From Microbacterium mangrovi (GTDB lineage: Bacteria; Actinomycetota; Actinomycetes; Actinomycetales; Microbacteriaceae), in contig NZ_JTDK01000002.1 in NCBI RefSeq assembly GCF_000802305.1, positions 62,001 to 126,000 on the forward strand: a stretch of DNA of 64,000 bases. The letters are read 5' to 3'. Position 1 is the stretch's first letter, and each line of letters opens with the position of its first letter. The notes below the pieces were generated by a model. The model saw only the letters and a list, made by a program, of their open reading frames with translations, made no database searches and had not been told where the DNA came from. The position numbers were made by a program, and so were the translations under genes. This document shows, piece after piece, positions 46,799-54,782 of this stretch.

Positions 46799-46804
46799 TA
46801 ATGT
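46799..46804 (+). promoter_or_regulatory. -10 box TAATGT of the pnp operon
   Basis: TAATGT ends exactly 6 nt before ATG 46811; leaderless. It should drive pnp, the mutase gene, the GNAT gene and the small membrane-protein gene, which all overlap. Confidence 0.47.
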
Positions 46805-46810
46805 GGTTCC

Positions 46811-47644
46811 ATGTCCGACAACCTCGTCAACCCGCTCGATGACCCGGCCGCCGATCCGTTCGAGATCGCGGCGTCCGCGGCATCCGACATCGCGCGCCTC
46901 ACCGGCGTCGACCACCACGACATCGCCCTGACCCTCGGCAGCGGGTGGGGCAAGGCGGCCGATCTGCTCGGCGAGACGGTCGCGACGATCCCCGCCACCG
47001 AGGTCACCGGATTCACGAAGTCGGCGGTCGCCGGACACGCCGGAACCCTGCGCAGCATCCGCGCCCGCGACGGCCGGCACGTGCTCGTCATCGGCGCCCG
47101 CACCCACTTCTACGAACGCCACGGGGTGCGCCGGGTCGTGCACAGCGTGCGCACCGCCGCCGCGACCGGGGCAGGGACCATGGTGCTCACCAACGGCGCC
47201 GGCGGCATCAAGGAGACCTGGACGGCGGGCACCCCGGTGCTGATCAGCGACCACATCAACCTCACCGCGGCCTCGCCGCTCGAGGGCGCCACGTTCGTCG
47301 ACCTCACCGATCTGTACTCGCAGCGGCTGCGCGCCATCGCCCGCGAGGTCGACCCCACCCTCGACGAGGGCGTCTACTGCCAGTTCACCGGTCCCCACTA
47401 CGAGACGCCGGCCGAGGTGCAGATGGCGAAGACCCTCGGCGGGCACATCGTCGGCATGTCGACGGCCCTGGAGGCCATCGCGGCACGCCAGGCCGGCATG
47501 GAGGTGCTCGGGTTCTCGCTGATCACGAACCTCGCGGCCGGCATCCAGAAGACCCCCCTCAGCCATGCCGAAGTCATCGAGGCCGGCCAGCTCGCCGAGC
47601 CGGTCATCACGAAACTCCTCGCCGAGGTGGTGGGTCGACTGTGA
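46811..47644 (+). CDS. deoD: Purine nucleoside phosphorylase
   Basis: 277 aa, trimeric PNP type. ALTLGSGWGKAADLLG (phosphate loop), RTHFYERHG, LTNGAGGIKETWTAG, ISDHINLTAASPLEG, YCQFTGPHYETPAEVQM and MSTALEAIAARQ. It splits purine nucleosides to base and (deoxy)ribose-1-phosphate. The stop overlaps the mutase start (GTGA), linking release of sugar-1-phosphate to its isomerisation. An adenosine deaminase gene lies at the window's right end, and in M. tuberculosis deoD, pmmB and add are near one another. Confidence 0.95.
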   Translation: MSDNLVNPLDDPAADPFEIAASAASDIARLTGVDHHDIALTLGSGWGKAADLLGETVATIPATEVTGFTKSAVAGHAGTLRSIRARDGRHVLVIGARTHFYERHGVRRVVHSVRTAAATGAGTMVLTNGAGGIKETWTAGTPVLISDHINLTAASPLEGATFVDLTDLYSQRLRAIAREVDPTLDEGVYCQFTGPHYETPAEVQMAKTLGGHIVGMSTALEAIAARQAGMEVLGFSLITNLAAGIQKTPLSHAEVIEAGQLAEPVITKLLAEVVGRL

Positions 47645-49323
47645 GCAAGCTGCTGAAGAGGGCCAAGGCCTGGCGCGACCAGGATCCCGACGAGCAGACC
47701 CGTGCCGAGCTGGCAGACCTCATCCAGCGTACGAAGGACGGCGACGAGGATGCCGAGGCGGAGCTGGCCGACCGGTTCGACGGCCGGCTGGAGTTCGGCA
47801 CCGCCGGCCTGCGCGGCGAGCTCGGCCCGGGCAGCGCCCGCATGAACCGCGTACTCGTGTCGCAGGCGGCCGCGGGGCTCGCGGCGTATCTGCGTGAGAA
47901 GGCGGGCGAGGATGCCTCCCCCACCGTCGTCATCGGCTACGACGGGCGTCGCAATTCGCGCGTGTTCGCCGAGGACTCGGCGGAGCTGTTCGCCGGAGCC
48001 GGCCTGCACGCGGTGCTGCTGCCGCGCCTGCTGCCGACGCCCGTGCTGGCGTTCGCGGTGCGCCATCTGGATGCCGCCGCCGGCGTCATGGTGACGGCTT
48101 CGCACAACCCTCCGAACGACAACGGCTACAAGGTGTACCTCGGCGGGGAGGATGCCGGTTCGCAGATCGTCTCGCCGGCGGACGCCGAGATCGCCGCGCA
48201 CATCCTGCGGGTCGCGGAGTCCGGCCCGGTGGGCGACCTGCCCCGGTCGACCGAATACGAGACCGCTCCCGAATCGCTCGTCGAGGCGTACGTGGCCGCG
48301 ACCGCCGCGGTGGGTCCGGCTCCGGCGAGCGCCGCGGAGATGGCGTGGACCTACACGGCGATGCACGGGGTCGGGTGGGAGACCACCGCCCGCGTGCTGA
48401 AGGCCGCGGGGTATCCGGCTCCGACCACCGTGCTGGCGCAGATCCAGCCCGACGGCGCGTTCCCGACCGTCTCGTTCCCCAACCCGGAGGAGCCGGGTGC
48501 GATGGACCTGGCCTTCGCGACCGCGCGCGACAGCGGCGCGGAGTTCGTCATCGCGAACGACCCGGATGCGGACCGTCTCGCGGTCGCGATCCCGGATGCC
48601 GCGGCCGAGGCCGGCTACCGCCGCCTCACCGGCAACCAGGTGGGTCTGCTGCTCGGCTGGCGGGCCGCGCGCCTGTCGGTGACCGCGGGCCTGTCGGCAT
48701 CCCTCGCCTGCTCGATCGTGTCGTCGCCCGGGCTGCAGGTGATCGCGGAGCGCTACGGGCTCGACTTCCACGCGACGCTCACCGGCTTCAAGTGGATCTC
48801 GCGCGCGCCGGGGCTGGTGTTCGGCTTCGAGGAGGCGCTCGGCTACCTCGTCAACCCCGACACGGTGCGCGACAAGGACGGCATCTCCGCGACGGTGGCA
48901 CTGCTGCAGATCGCAGCCGAGGCCCGCGGCCGCGGGCTCACCCTCGCCGACGTGCTCGCGGCGTTCGAGGAGGAGTTCGGCTTCTTCGCCAGCGACCAGG
49001 TCGCGATCCGCGTCGAGGACCTCACCGTCATCGGGCGCATCATGGCGGCGCTGCGCGCGGACCGGCCGAGCGCGCTCGGCGACGTCGCCGTGTCCGGGAT
49101 CGACGACCTCCTCGAGCCCGAGGGCGACGGCGAAGTGCCGCCCGCCGACGTGCTGCGGATGCGCCTGGAGGACGGCTCGCGCGTCATCGTGCGTCCGTCC
49201 GGCACCGAGCCGAAGCTGAAGGCGTACCTCGACGTGCGCGGAGATTCCGCGGAGGATGCCGCCTCTCGCCTGTCCGCGCTGCGCGAGGCCGTCGAGCAGC
49301 TGCTCGCGAGCGCGCAGCAGTGA
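47641..49323 (+). CDS. Phosphohexose/phosphopentose mutase (PgmB/PmmB-like)
   Basis: 560 aa, alpha-D-phosphohexomutase superfamily. RLEFGTAGLRGELGPGSARM near 48-67, GYDGRRNSRVFAE, the phosphoserine loop VMVTASHNPPNDNGYKVYLG near 150, the Mg2+ site NDPDADRLAVA near 310, LTGFKWISRAPGLVFGFEEA, and the phosphate-binding RPSGTEPKLKAYL near the C-terminus. Coupling to PNP suggests (deoxy)ribose-1-phosphate among its substrates, as for PGM2-type phosphopentomutases; glucose or mannose phosphates are alternatives. GTG 47641 overlaps the pnp stop, and the stop overlaps the GNAT start. Confidence 0.9.
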   Translation: MSKLLKRAKAWRDQDPDEQTRAELADLIQRTKDGDEDAEAELADRFDGRLEFGTAGLRGELGPGSARMNRVLVSQAAAGLAAYLREKAGEDASPTVVIGYDGRRNSRVFAEDSAELFAGAGLHAVLLPRLLPTPVLAFAVRHLDAAAGVMVTASHNPPNDNGYKVYLGGEDAGSQIVSPADAEIAAHILRVAESGPVGDLPRSTEYETAPESLVEAYVAATAAVGPAPASAAEMAWTYTAMHGVGWETTARVLKAAGYPAPTTVLAQIQPDGAFPTVSFPNPEEPGAMDLAFATARDSGAEFVIANDPDADRLAVAIPDAAAEAGYRRLTGNQVGLLLGWRAARLSVTAGLSASLACSIVSSPGLQVIAERYGLDFHATLTGFKWISRAPGLVFGFEEALGYLVNPDTVRDKDGISATVALLQIAAEARGRGLTLADVLAAFEEEFGFFASDQVAIRVEDLTVIGRIMAALRADRPSALGDVAVSGIDDLLEPEGDGEVPPADVLRMRLEDGSRVIVRPSGTEPKLKAYLDVRGDSAEDAASRLSALREAVEQLLASAQQ

Positions 49324-49952
49324 GCGAGCCGATCACCGCCGCCGCAGCCGGCGCCGCGGCCTTCGCGGCGCCGGTGGTGCTCGAGAACGCGCACGTGCGG
49401 CTGGAGCCGCTGTCGCTCGCGCACGCGCGCGACCTCGCGGATGCGGCCGAGGGCCTCGAGCACGCCTGGTACACGTCGGTGCCGCGCCCGGACGACGTCG
49501 CCGCCGACATCGAGCGCCGGCTGGAGCAGGCGGCCGCCGGCACGATGAACCCGTTCGCGGTGCGGCGTCTCGCCGACGACCGCGTCGTGGGGCAGACGAC
49601 GTTCCTCCACATCGACCAGCCCAACCGGCACGTCGAGATCGGTGCCACGTGGCTGGGGCTCACGGCTCAGCGCACCGCGGTCAACACGGCCGCCAAGCTG
49701 CTGCTGCTCGGACACGCGTTCGAGGCGTGCGGTGCGATCGCCGTCGAGCTGCGCACCCACTGGCACAACCGCCAGTCCCGTGCCGCGATCGCGCGGCTGG
49801 GCGCCAAGCAGGACGGCGTGCTGCGCAGCCACCAGCTCGGGCGCGACGGGACGATCCGCGACACGGTCGTGTTCTCGATCATCGCGGTCGAGTGGCCGGC
49901 GGTGCGGCTGGGCCTTCGCGAGCGACTGCAGCGGGCCGAGGGCGCACGATGA
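49320..49952 (+). CDS. GNAT family N-acetyltransferase
   Basis: 210 aa. An RimJ/RimL-like fold: VLENAHVRLEPLSLAHARDL at the start, FAVRRLADDRVVGQTTFLHI, ATWLGLTAQRTAVNTAAKLL in the acetyl-CoA binding region, and VELRTHWHNRQSRAAIARLG. The pyrophosphate loop is less clear than in classical members. Substrate (protein N-terminus or small molecule) is unknown. GTG 49320 overlaps the mutase stop, and the stop overlaps the next gene (ATGA). Confidence 0.85.
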   Translation: MSEPITAAAAGAAAFAAPVVLENAHVRLEPLSLAHARDLADAAEGLEHAWYTSVPRPDDVAADIERRLEQAAAGTMNPFAVRRLADDRVVGQTTFLHIDQPNRHVEIGATWLGLTAQRTAVNTAAKLLLLGHAFEACGAIAVELRTHWHNRQSRAAIARLGAKQDGVLRSHQLGRDGTIRDTVVFSIIAVEWPAVRLGLRERLQRAEGAR

Positions 49953-50362
49953 CCCGTAAGCGCCTGATGAGCCTCATCGCCGCCATCCTCGCGCTGGTCG
50001 CCGGGCTCGTGCTCAGCGTGCTGCCGCTCTACAGCACGGCGTCGTCGACCACCTCCTCGAGCGGTGGGACCGTCCGCACCACCCAGACGCTGACGGTGCT
50101 GCAGGTGATGGGCGGCGGCTACCTCGTGATACTGCTGCTCCCGGCCGTCGTGGCCGCCGTCCCGCTGGTGCTGCGCGGGCGGGCGGCATCCATCGCGGCG
50201 GTGGTCGCCGCCGTCCTGGTGGTCTCGTTCACGGTGCTCGGCATCATGAGCATCGGGCTGTTCTACCTGCCGGCGGCCGTGTTCACGGTCATCGCCGCCG
50301 CCCTGCGGTCGGCGCCGCGGCATCCCTCCCCGTCGAACGGGGACGGCCTCAGCCGTCGATGA
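49949..50362 (+). CDS. Small polytopic membrane protein of unknown function
   Basis: 137 aa. Four hydrophobic segments: LMSLIAAILALVAGLVLSVL (6-25), MGGGYLVILLLPAVVAAVPL (about 54-74), IAAVVAAVLVVSFTVLGIM, and IGLFYLPAAVFTVIAAAL. The first loop is Ser/Thr-rich. I do not recognise a family. It is translationally coupled to the GNAT gene; its 3' end overlaps the convergent mtlR gene by 14 bp. Confidence 0.7.
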   Translation: MTRKRLMSLIAAILALVAGLVLSVLPLYSTASSTTSSSGGTVRTTQTLTVLQVMGGGYLVILLLPAVVAAVPLVLRGRAASIAAVVAAVLVVSFTVLGIMSIGLFYLPAAVFTVIAAALRSAPRHPSPSNGDGLSRR

Positions 50363-52265
50363 CGGCGACCAGCTCGTCCAGAAACGCGGTGAACGTGGTC
50401 GCCGCCCGCAGGATGCGCTGCACGGACTCGCGTTCGCTGAACACCTCGACGAGCTGTTCGAAGACGGTCTGGAACGCCTCGCGGTCGGCCTCCGAGAAGG
50501 CGACCATCGCGACGACCTGCACCCGCCCGTCGCCCCACGGGATGGACGGGTCGGCGATGCCGATCGCGATCGCCGTGCGCGTGGCGGTCATCGTCAGGGC
50601 ATGCGGCACGGCCAGGGCATCCGTGAACGCCGTCGACGACATCTCCTCGCGGGCGATCGTGCCGGTCACGTAGTCCTCGTCGATGACGCCCTGGCGGATG
50701 AGCAGCTCCCCGAGCTGCCGGATGACGGCCGCCTCCCCGACGGGCGCGAGGCCGTGCACGAAGGCCGACGCGTCGAGGTACCGCTCCAGCTCGCCGCGCA
50801 GCCGGGCCAGGCGCCGGGCCCGGCGCACGCGCCCCGCCACGGCCTGGACCCGCTCGATGTCGCTGTCGGTGAGGAACGGCTGCACCCGCACGATGCGATC
50901 GCCGGGATGCGCCGGGTCGATGGTCGTCAGCACCAGGTCGGTGTCGATCGCCGACCAGTCCGGGTCGACGCGGGTCTCCACGCCGACCACCTCGATCGCC
51001 GTCCCGAGCGACCGGTCCACGCTCGAGCGCAGCAGCTCCGACAGCTCGTAGTACCCGGGGCACACGATCGTGGCGGTGAGCAGCTGCGCGGCCCGCCGGC
51101 GCCGCTCCAGGCGTTCGCCGACGTGCATGGCGACGTACGCGATCTCGTCGTCGATGATCTCGTCGACGATGGGGGTGCCGAGCCGTTCCTGCAGCCGGCT
51201 GGTGATGAACACCGCCACCTCGAACAGCATCGGATACGTCGACTTCAGGGACTTGGTCAGCGGGTTGCGCGACCACGCGCGCTCGCGGGCACGCCTCTGC
51301 AGGTTCTCCACGTGCAGCGCGAGCCGGAGGATGAAGGCGTCGTCGGCGATGTCCACGAGGAACTCGGATGCCGCCTCCTGCACGACCTCCGTCACCGCCT
51401 GCTCGATGTCGGCGGCCGGGCGCACCGGCTCGGTCGCGCTCGGCGCGACCACCCGGGTGAGCACGAGGGTGGCGAGGTGGCGCAGATCCCCCGCGCCGAG
51501 CCGCACGCCGAGCCGCTCCTGCATCAGCCGGTCGATGAGCGCGGCGACCTCGGCGGTGGCATCCGTGGCGCGGCCGTCGACGCCGTCCAGGGGGCGTCCC
51601 TGGTCGACGCGGTCGGCAGCGATCGCGATGTGCATCAGGACGTCCGCGATGGCGTACTCGTTCACGAAGTAGCCGAGACGCCCGAGCTCCGCGGCCAGTT
51701 CCGCCTTGAACGGCCCGAACGCACCGGCGCCGATCGAATCCTCCCCGAGCGTGCGGCGCATCGCCTCCAGATCGAAGGCGCCCGCGTCGACCTCGTCATG
51801 GGCGAGCCGGCTGAGCAGGCGCCGCTGGGCGAGCTCTGTGCCCCGCAGCCGCGCCCGCGACGCCGACCGTTCCAGGGTCAGCGCGGTGCCGCCGAGCAGC
51901 CCCCGCACGCGTCCGAGGTCGGCATCCAGCGTGGCGTCGCTGACGTGCAGACGCTCGGCCGTGTCGTAGACGTCGATGCCGTCCGGGGCATCCAGCAGGG
52001 TGCGCACGAGGGTGTGCAGGCGGTCCCGCGGCGTTCCGGCATCCGTCCCGGTGCGCTGTGCCCGCGCCGCGCCGGGCCCGGCCCGGTATCCCTGCGGCCC
52101 CGATTCGATCGCCGTCTCCCCCGGGACGCGGGCGTTCACCGCCGTGACATAGGTGCGCACGCTCCGCGGGGTGACCCCGAGGGCGTCGGCGAGCTCGGCC
52201 GCGGTGATCCAATCGCCCGCGCGCGTCACCTGCGTGAGCAGGCGATCCTGTCGCGTTCTGGTCAC
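50349..52265 (-). CDS. mtlR: PRD-containing PTS-regulated transcriptional activator (MtlR-like)
   Basis: 638 aa. Domains in order: HTH (about 1-60, with WITAAELADALGVTPRSVRT); second HTH (about 75-145); PRD1 (about 165-290); PRD2 (about 300-400, MHVGERLERRRRAAQL near its end); an EIIB-Gat-like segment (about 405-490); and a C-terminal EIIA-mannitol-like domain (about 500-638) with TDALAVPHALTMT, His in the phosphoacceptor position. This is the architecture of MtlR activators, whose activity is tuned by phosphorylation from HPr and the mannitol EII proteins. The start is GTG 52265, with GAAGGA 7 nt upstream. It diverges from the mannitol operon, its expected target. Confidence 0.93.
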   Translation of the reverse strand: MTRTRQDRLLTQVTRAGDWITAAELADALGVTPRSVRTYVTAVNARVPGETAIESGPQGYRAGPGAARAQRTGTDAGTPRDRLHTLVRTLLDAPDGIDVYDTAERLHVSDATLDADLGRVRGLLGGTALTLERSASRARLRGTELAQRRLLSRLAHDEVDAGAFDLEAMRRTLGEDSIGAGAFGPFKAELAAELGRLGYFVNEYAIADVLMHIAIAADRVDQGRPLDGVDGRATDATAEVAALIDRLMQERLGVRLGAGDLRHLATLVLTRVVAPSATEPVRPAADIEQAVTEVVQEAASEFLVDIADDAFILRLALHVENLQRRARERAWSRNPLTKSLKSTYPMLFEVAVFITSRLQERLGTPIVDEIIDDEIAYVAMHVGERLERRRRAAQLLTATIVCPGYYELSELLRSSVDRSLGTAIEVVGVETRVDPDWSAIDTDLVLTTIDPAHPGDRIVRVQPFLTDSDIERVQAVAGRVRRARRLARLRGELERYLDASAFVHGLAPVGEAAVIRQLGELLIRQGVIDEDYVTGTIAREEMSSTAFTDALAVPHALTMTATRTAIAIGIADPSIPWGDGRVQVVAMVAFSEADREAFQTVFEQLVEVFSERESVQRILRAATTFTAFLDELVAVIDG

Positions 52266-52365
52266 CGTGGTCCTTCGCCCGTCGCCCTCGCCCGTCGCCT
52301 CTGCCGTGCGCTCCCAGTGTGGCACGCGTGCACCGGCCGGGGGCCATTGTGTGCGCTCCGAGGAT

Positions 52366-52383
52366 TTTCCGCCGGGGCGGAAA
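52366..52383. promoter_or_regulatory. Inverted repeat, candidate MtlR operator
   Basis: TTTCCGCC-GG-GGCGGAAA, two perfect 8-bp arms, in the 177-bp gap between mtlR and the PTS operon. Its centre is about 54 bp upstream of the predicted transcription start of the operon, a typical activator position. Binding by MtlR is inferred. Confidence 0.5.
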
Positions 52384-52392
52384 GAGGTCTGG

Positions 52393-52422
52393 TTGCCGAC
52401 GCTCCCACCGGATTCCCAGAAT
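52393..52422 (+). promoter_or_regulatory. Predicted promoter of the mannitol PTS operon
   Basis: TTGCCG (52393-52398), an 18-bp spacer, and CAGAAT (52417-52422). A start about 7 nt further would give a leader of roughly 14 nt that includes a strong GAGGAGG Shine-Dalgarno. The imperfect elements fit an activator-dependent promoter. Confidence 0.4.
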
Positions 52423-52442
52423 GAGACCGAGGAGGACGATCG

Positions 52443-52799
52443 ATGAAGATCCTGGTGGTCTGCGGCGCGGGAGCCTCGAGCACCTTCGTCGCCCAGCGCC
52501 TGCAGCGCGCCGCCGACGCGGACGGGTTCGACTGCACCGTCACCGCGACGACCCTGACGCTGCTGGCCGACGAGCTCGCAGCCTGCGACCTCGTGCTGGT
52601 CGGACCGCACCTGAACGCCCGGTACGACCAGATCAGCCGGGATGCCGCGGCGCACCGAGCCCGGGCGACCCGGCTGCCCGCGGACGTCTTCGGCGACCTC
52701 GACGGCTCCCGCACGCTGTCGCTCGTCCGGGCGACCGCGGACGACCAGTCAGCCGGGCGTCCTCCCCTGACCCCCGCTTCCAGAGAGGACCCGTCATGA
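52443..52799 (+). CDS. PTS EIIB component, lactose/cellobiose-like (orphan)
   Basis: 118 aa. KILVVCGAGASSTFVAQRLQ at the N-terminus has the phosphocysteine (Cys7) and P-loop-like motif of lactose/cellobiose-type EIIB proteins. CDLVLVGPHLNARYDQI matches the second half of the domain. The last 30 residues look disordered. No matching EIIC or EIIA of this class lies in the window, and MtlA has its own EIIB, so this may be a regulatory phosphocarrier or a remnant. The start is ATG 52443, with GGAGG upstream. The stop overlaps ptsH (ATGA). Confidence 0.8.
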   Translation: MKILVVCGAGASSTFVAQRLQRAADADGFDCTVTATTLTLLADELAACDLVLVGPHLNARYDQISRDAAAHRARATRLPADVFGDLDGSRTLSLVRATADDQSAGRPPLTPASREDPS

Positions 52800-53068
52800 C
52801 CCAGGCCACGAGAACCGTCCGCATCGGCTCGTCACACGGACTGCACGCCCGCCCCGCGAAGCTGTTCGCCCAGGCCGCGAAGGATGCCGGCATCCCCGTC
52901 ACCGTCGCCAAGGACTCCGGGAAGCCCACCAACGCGGCCAGCATCCTCGGGGTGATCGCGCTCGGCATCGAGCAGGGCGACTACGTCACCCTCACCGCCG
53001 ACGGCGACGACGCCGAAGGCGTGCTCGACACGCTGAGCGAACTGCTCACCACCGACCACGACGCCTAG
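52796..53068 (+). CDS. ptsH: Phosphocarrier protein HPr
   Basis: 90 aa, the normal length. The active-site His17 lies in SHGLHARPAKLF, and PTNAASILGVIALGIEQGD contains the regulatory-Ser region. It carries phosphate from enzyme I to EIIA domains. The start is ATG 52796, overlapping the EIIB stop. Encoding HPr within a mannitol operon is unusual and, with ptsI next, may make the locus self-sufficient. Confidence 0.95.
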   Translation: MTQATRTVRIGSSHGLHARPAKLFAQAAKDAGIPVTVAKDSGKPTNAASILGVIALGIEQGDYVTLTADGDDAEGVLDTLSELLTTDHDA

Positions 53069-53078
53069 GAGGCACGTC

Positions 53079-54782
53079 ATGACCCTCACCGGGAACACGA
53101 CGCTGCGCGGCGTCGGCATCGGGCAGGGAATCGCCCAGGGCCCGGTCGCGCGGATGTCGGAGCCGCTGCCCGCCCCCGACGACGCGCCGAGCGCGCTCAC
53201 CCCCGCCGAGGAGACCGCGCGGGCACGAGCGGCGGTGTCCGCCGTCGCCCGCGAACTCGAAGCGCGCGGCGCCCGCGCCGGCGGCGCCGCCCAGGACGTG
53301 CTCGAGGCACAGGCGATGATCGCCGAGGACCCGACGCTGGAGACCGAGATCGACGACCGGATCGCCCGCGGAAGCACCGCCGAATGGGCCGTGCACGACG
53401 CCTTCCGCTCGTTCCGCGACACGCTCGCCGCCATGGGCGGCTACCTCGGCGAGCGCGCCGCCGACCTCGACGACGTCGCCCAGCGGGTGCTCGCCCGCCT
53501 CCGCGGCGTGCCGACTCCGGGCGTGCCCGATCCGGGGCATCCGTTCGTGCTCGTCGCCCGCGACCTCGCCCCCGCCGACACCGCTCTGCTCGATCTCGGC
53601 CAGGTGCTCGCCGTCGTCACCTCCGAGGGCGGCCCCACGTCCCACACCGCGATCCTGGCGCGCGAGAAGTCGATCGTCGCGATCGTCGGCGTGCAGGATG
53701 CCGGCGCGCTCGCGGACGGGCAGACCGTCATCGTCGACGCCGCCGCCGGGGTCGTCACCGCGGATCCGTCCGCCGACGAGCTCGAACGCGCACGGCGCCG
53801 CGCGGACGCGCGCCGGGCCGCGGCATCCGCCCCGCTCACCCCGGGCGCCCTCGCCGACGACACCCCGGTGCCGCTGCTGGCGAACCTCGGCAAGGCGGAG
53901 GGCGCCGACGAGGCCGTCGCGCTCGGCGCCGAAGGCGTGGGCCTGTTCCGCACCGAGTTCCTCTTCCTCTCCGCCGCGGCGGCCCCCACCATCGCCGAGC
54001 AGCGCGTCGCGTACGCCCGGCTGCTCGGCTCCTTCCGCGGCAAGAAGGTCGTCGTGCGCGTGCTGGATGCCGGAGCCGACAAGCCCCTCGCCTTCCTCAA
54101 CGACGCCCACGAGGAGAACCCGGCCCTGGGCCTGCGCGGCCTGCGCGCCCTCCGGGCGAGCGAGGACATCCTCCGCGAGCAGCTCACCGCGCTCGCCGAG
54201 GCGGATGCCGAAGTCCGCGCCTCCGGCGAAGGCGCCGACCTGTGGGTCATGGCGCCGATGGTGTCCACCGTCGAAGAGACCGCGTACTTCACCGCGATCG
54301 CCCGCGACTACGGCATCCGCACCGCCGGGGTGATGGTCGAGGTGCCCTCGTCGGCGCTGCTGGCGGACCGCATCCTCACCCGCGCCGACTTCGCATCCAT
54401 CGGCACCAACGACCTCACCCAGTACACGATGGCCGCCGACCGGCTCCTCGGCTCGGTGGCGTCGTTCCAGGATGCCTGGCACCCCGCCGTGCTGCGCCTC
54501 GTGCGCGAGGTCGGCGCGGCCGGCCGCGCGCTCGGAAAACCCGTCGGGATCTGCGGCGAAGCGGCCGCCGATCCCCTCCTGGCCGTGGTCCTCGTGGGCC
54601 TCGGCGCGACCAGCCTGTCGATGGCCCCCACCGCGCTCGCGGACGTCCGGGCATCCCTGCTGGCCCACACGCTCGACGATGCCCGCAGGCTCGCCGACGC
54701 GGCCCTCGCCGCGGACGACGCGGCATCCGCCCGTGCGGCCGCCCGTGCCGCATCCCCCACCAAGAAAGAGGCAGAACAATGA
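53079..54782 (+). CDS. ptsI: PTS enzyme I (phosphoenolpyruvate-protein phosphotransferase)
   Basis: 567 aa. The N-terminal HPr-binding helical domain comes first, then the phosphohistidine loop SEGGPTSHTAILAR with His189. The PEP-binding domain has GVGLFRTEFLFL, VVVRVLDAGADKPLAFL, NPALGLRGLRA, VMVEVPSSALLAD and IGTNDLTQYTMAADR, and GICGEAAADP near the C-terminus. It starts the phosphate relay from PEP. ATG 53079 follows AGGAGG at 7 nt; the stop overlaps mtlA. Confidence 0.96.
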   Translation: MTLTGNTTLRGVGIGQGIAQGPVARMSEPLPAPDDAPSALTPAEETARARAAVSAVARELEARGARAGGAAQDVLEAQAMIAEDPTLETEIDDRIARGSTAEWAVHDAFRSFRDTLAAMGGYLGERAADLDDVAQRVLARLRGVPTPGVPDPGHPFVLVARDLAPADTALLDLGQVLAVVTSEGGPTSHTAILAREKSIVAIVGVQDAGALADGQTVIVDAAAGVVTADPSADELERARRRADARRAAASAPLTPGALADDTPVPLLANLGKAEGADEAVALGAEGVGLFRTEFLFLSAAAAPTIAEQRVAYARLLGSFRGKKVVVRVLDAGADKPLAFLNDAHEENPALGLRGLRALRASEDILREQLTALAEADAEVRASGEGADLWVMAPMVSTVEETAYFTAIARDYGIRTAGVMVEVPSSALLADRILTRADFASIGTNDLTQYTMAADRLLGSVASFQDAWHPAVLRLVREVGAAGRALGKPVGICGEAAADPLLAVVLVGLGATSLSMAPTALADVRASLLAHTLDDARRLADAALAADDAASARAAARAASPTKKEAEQ

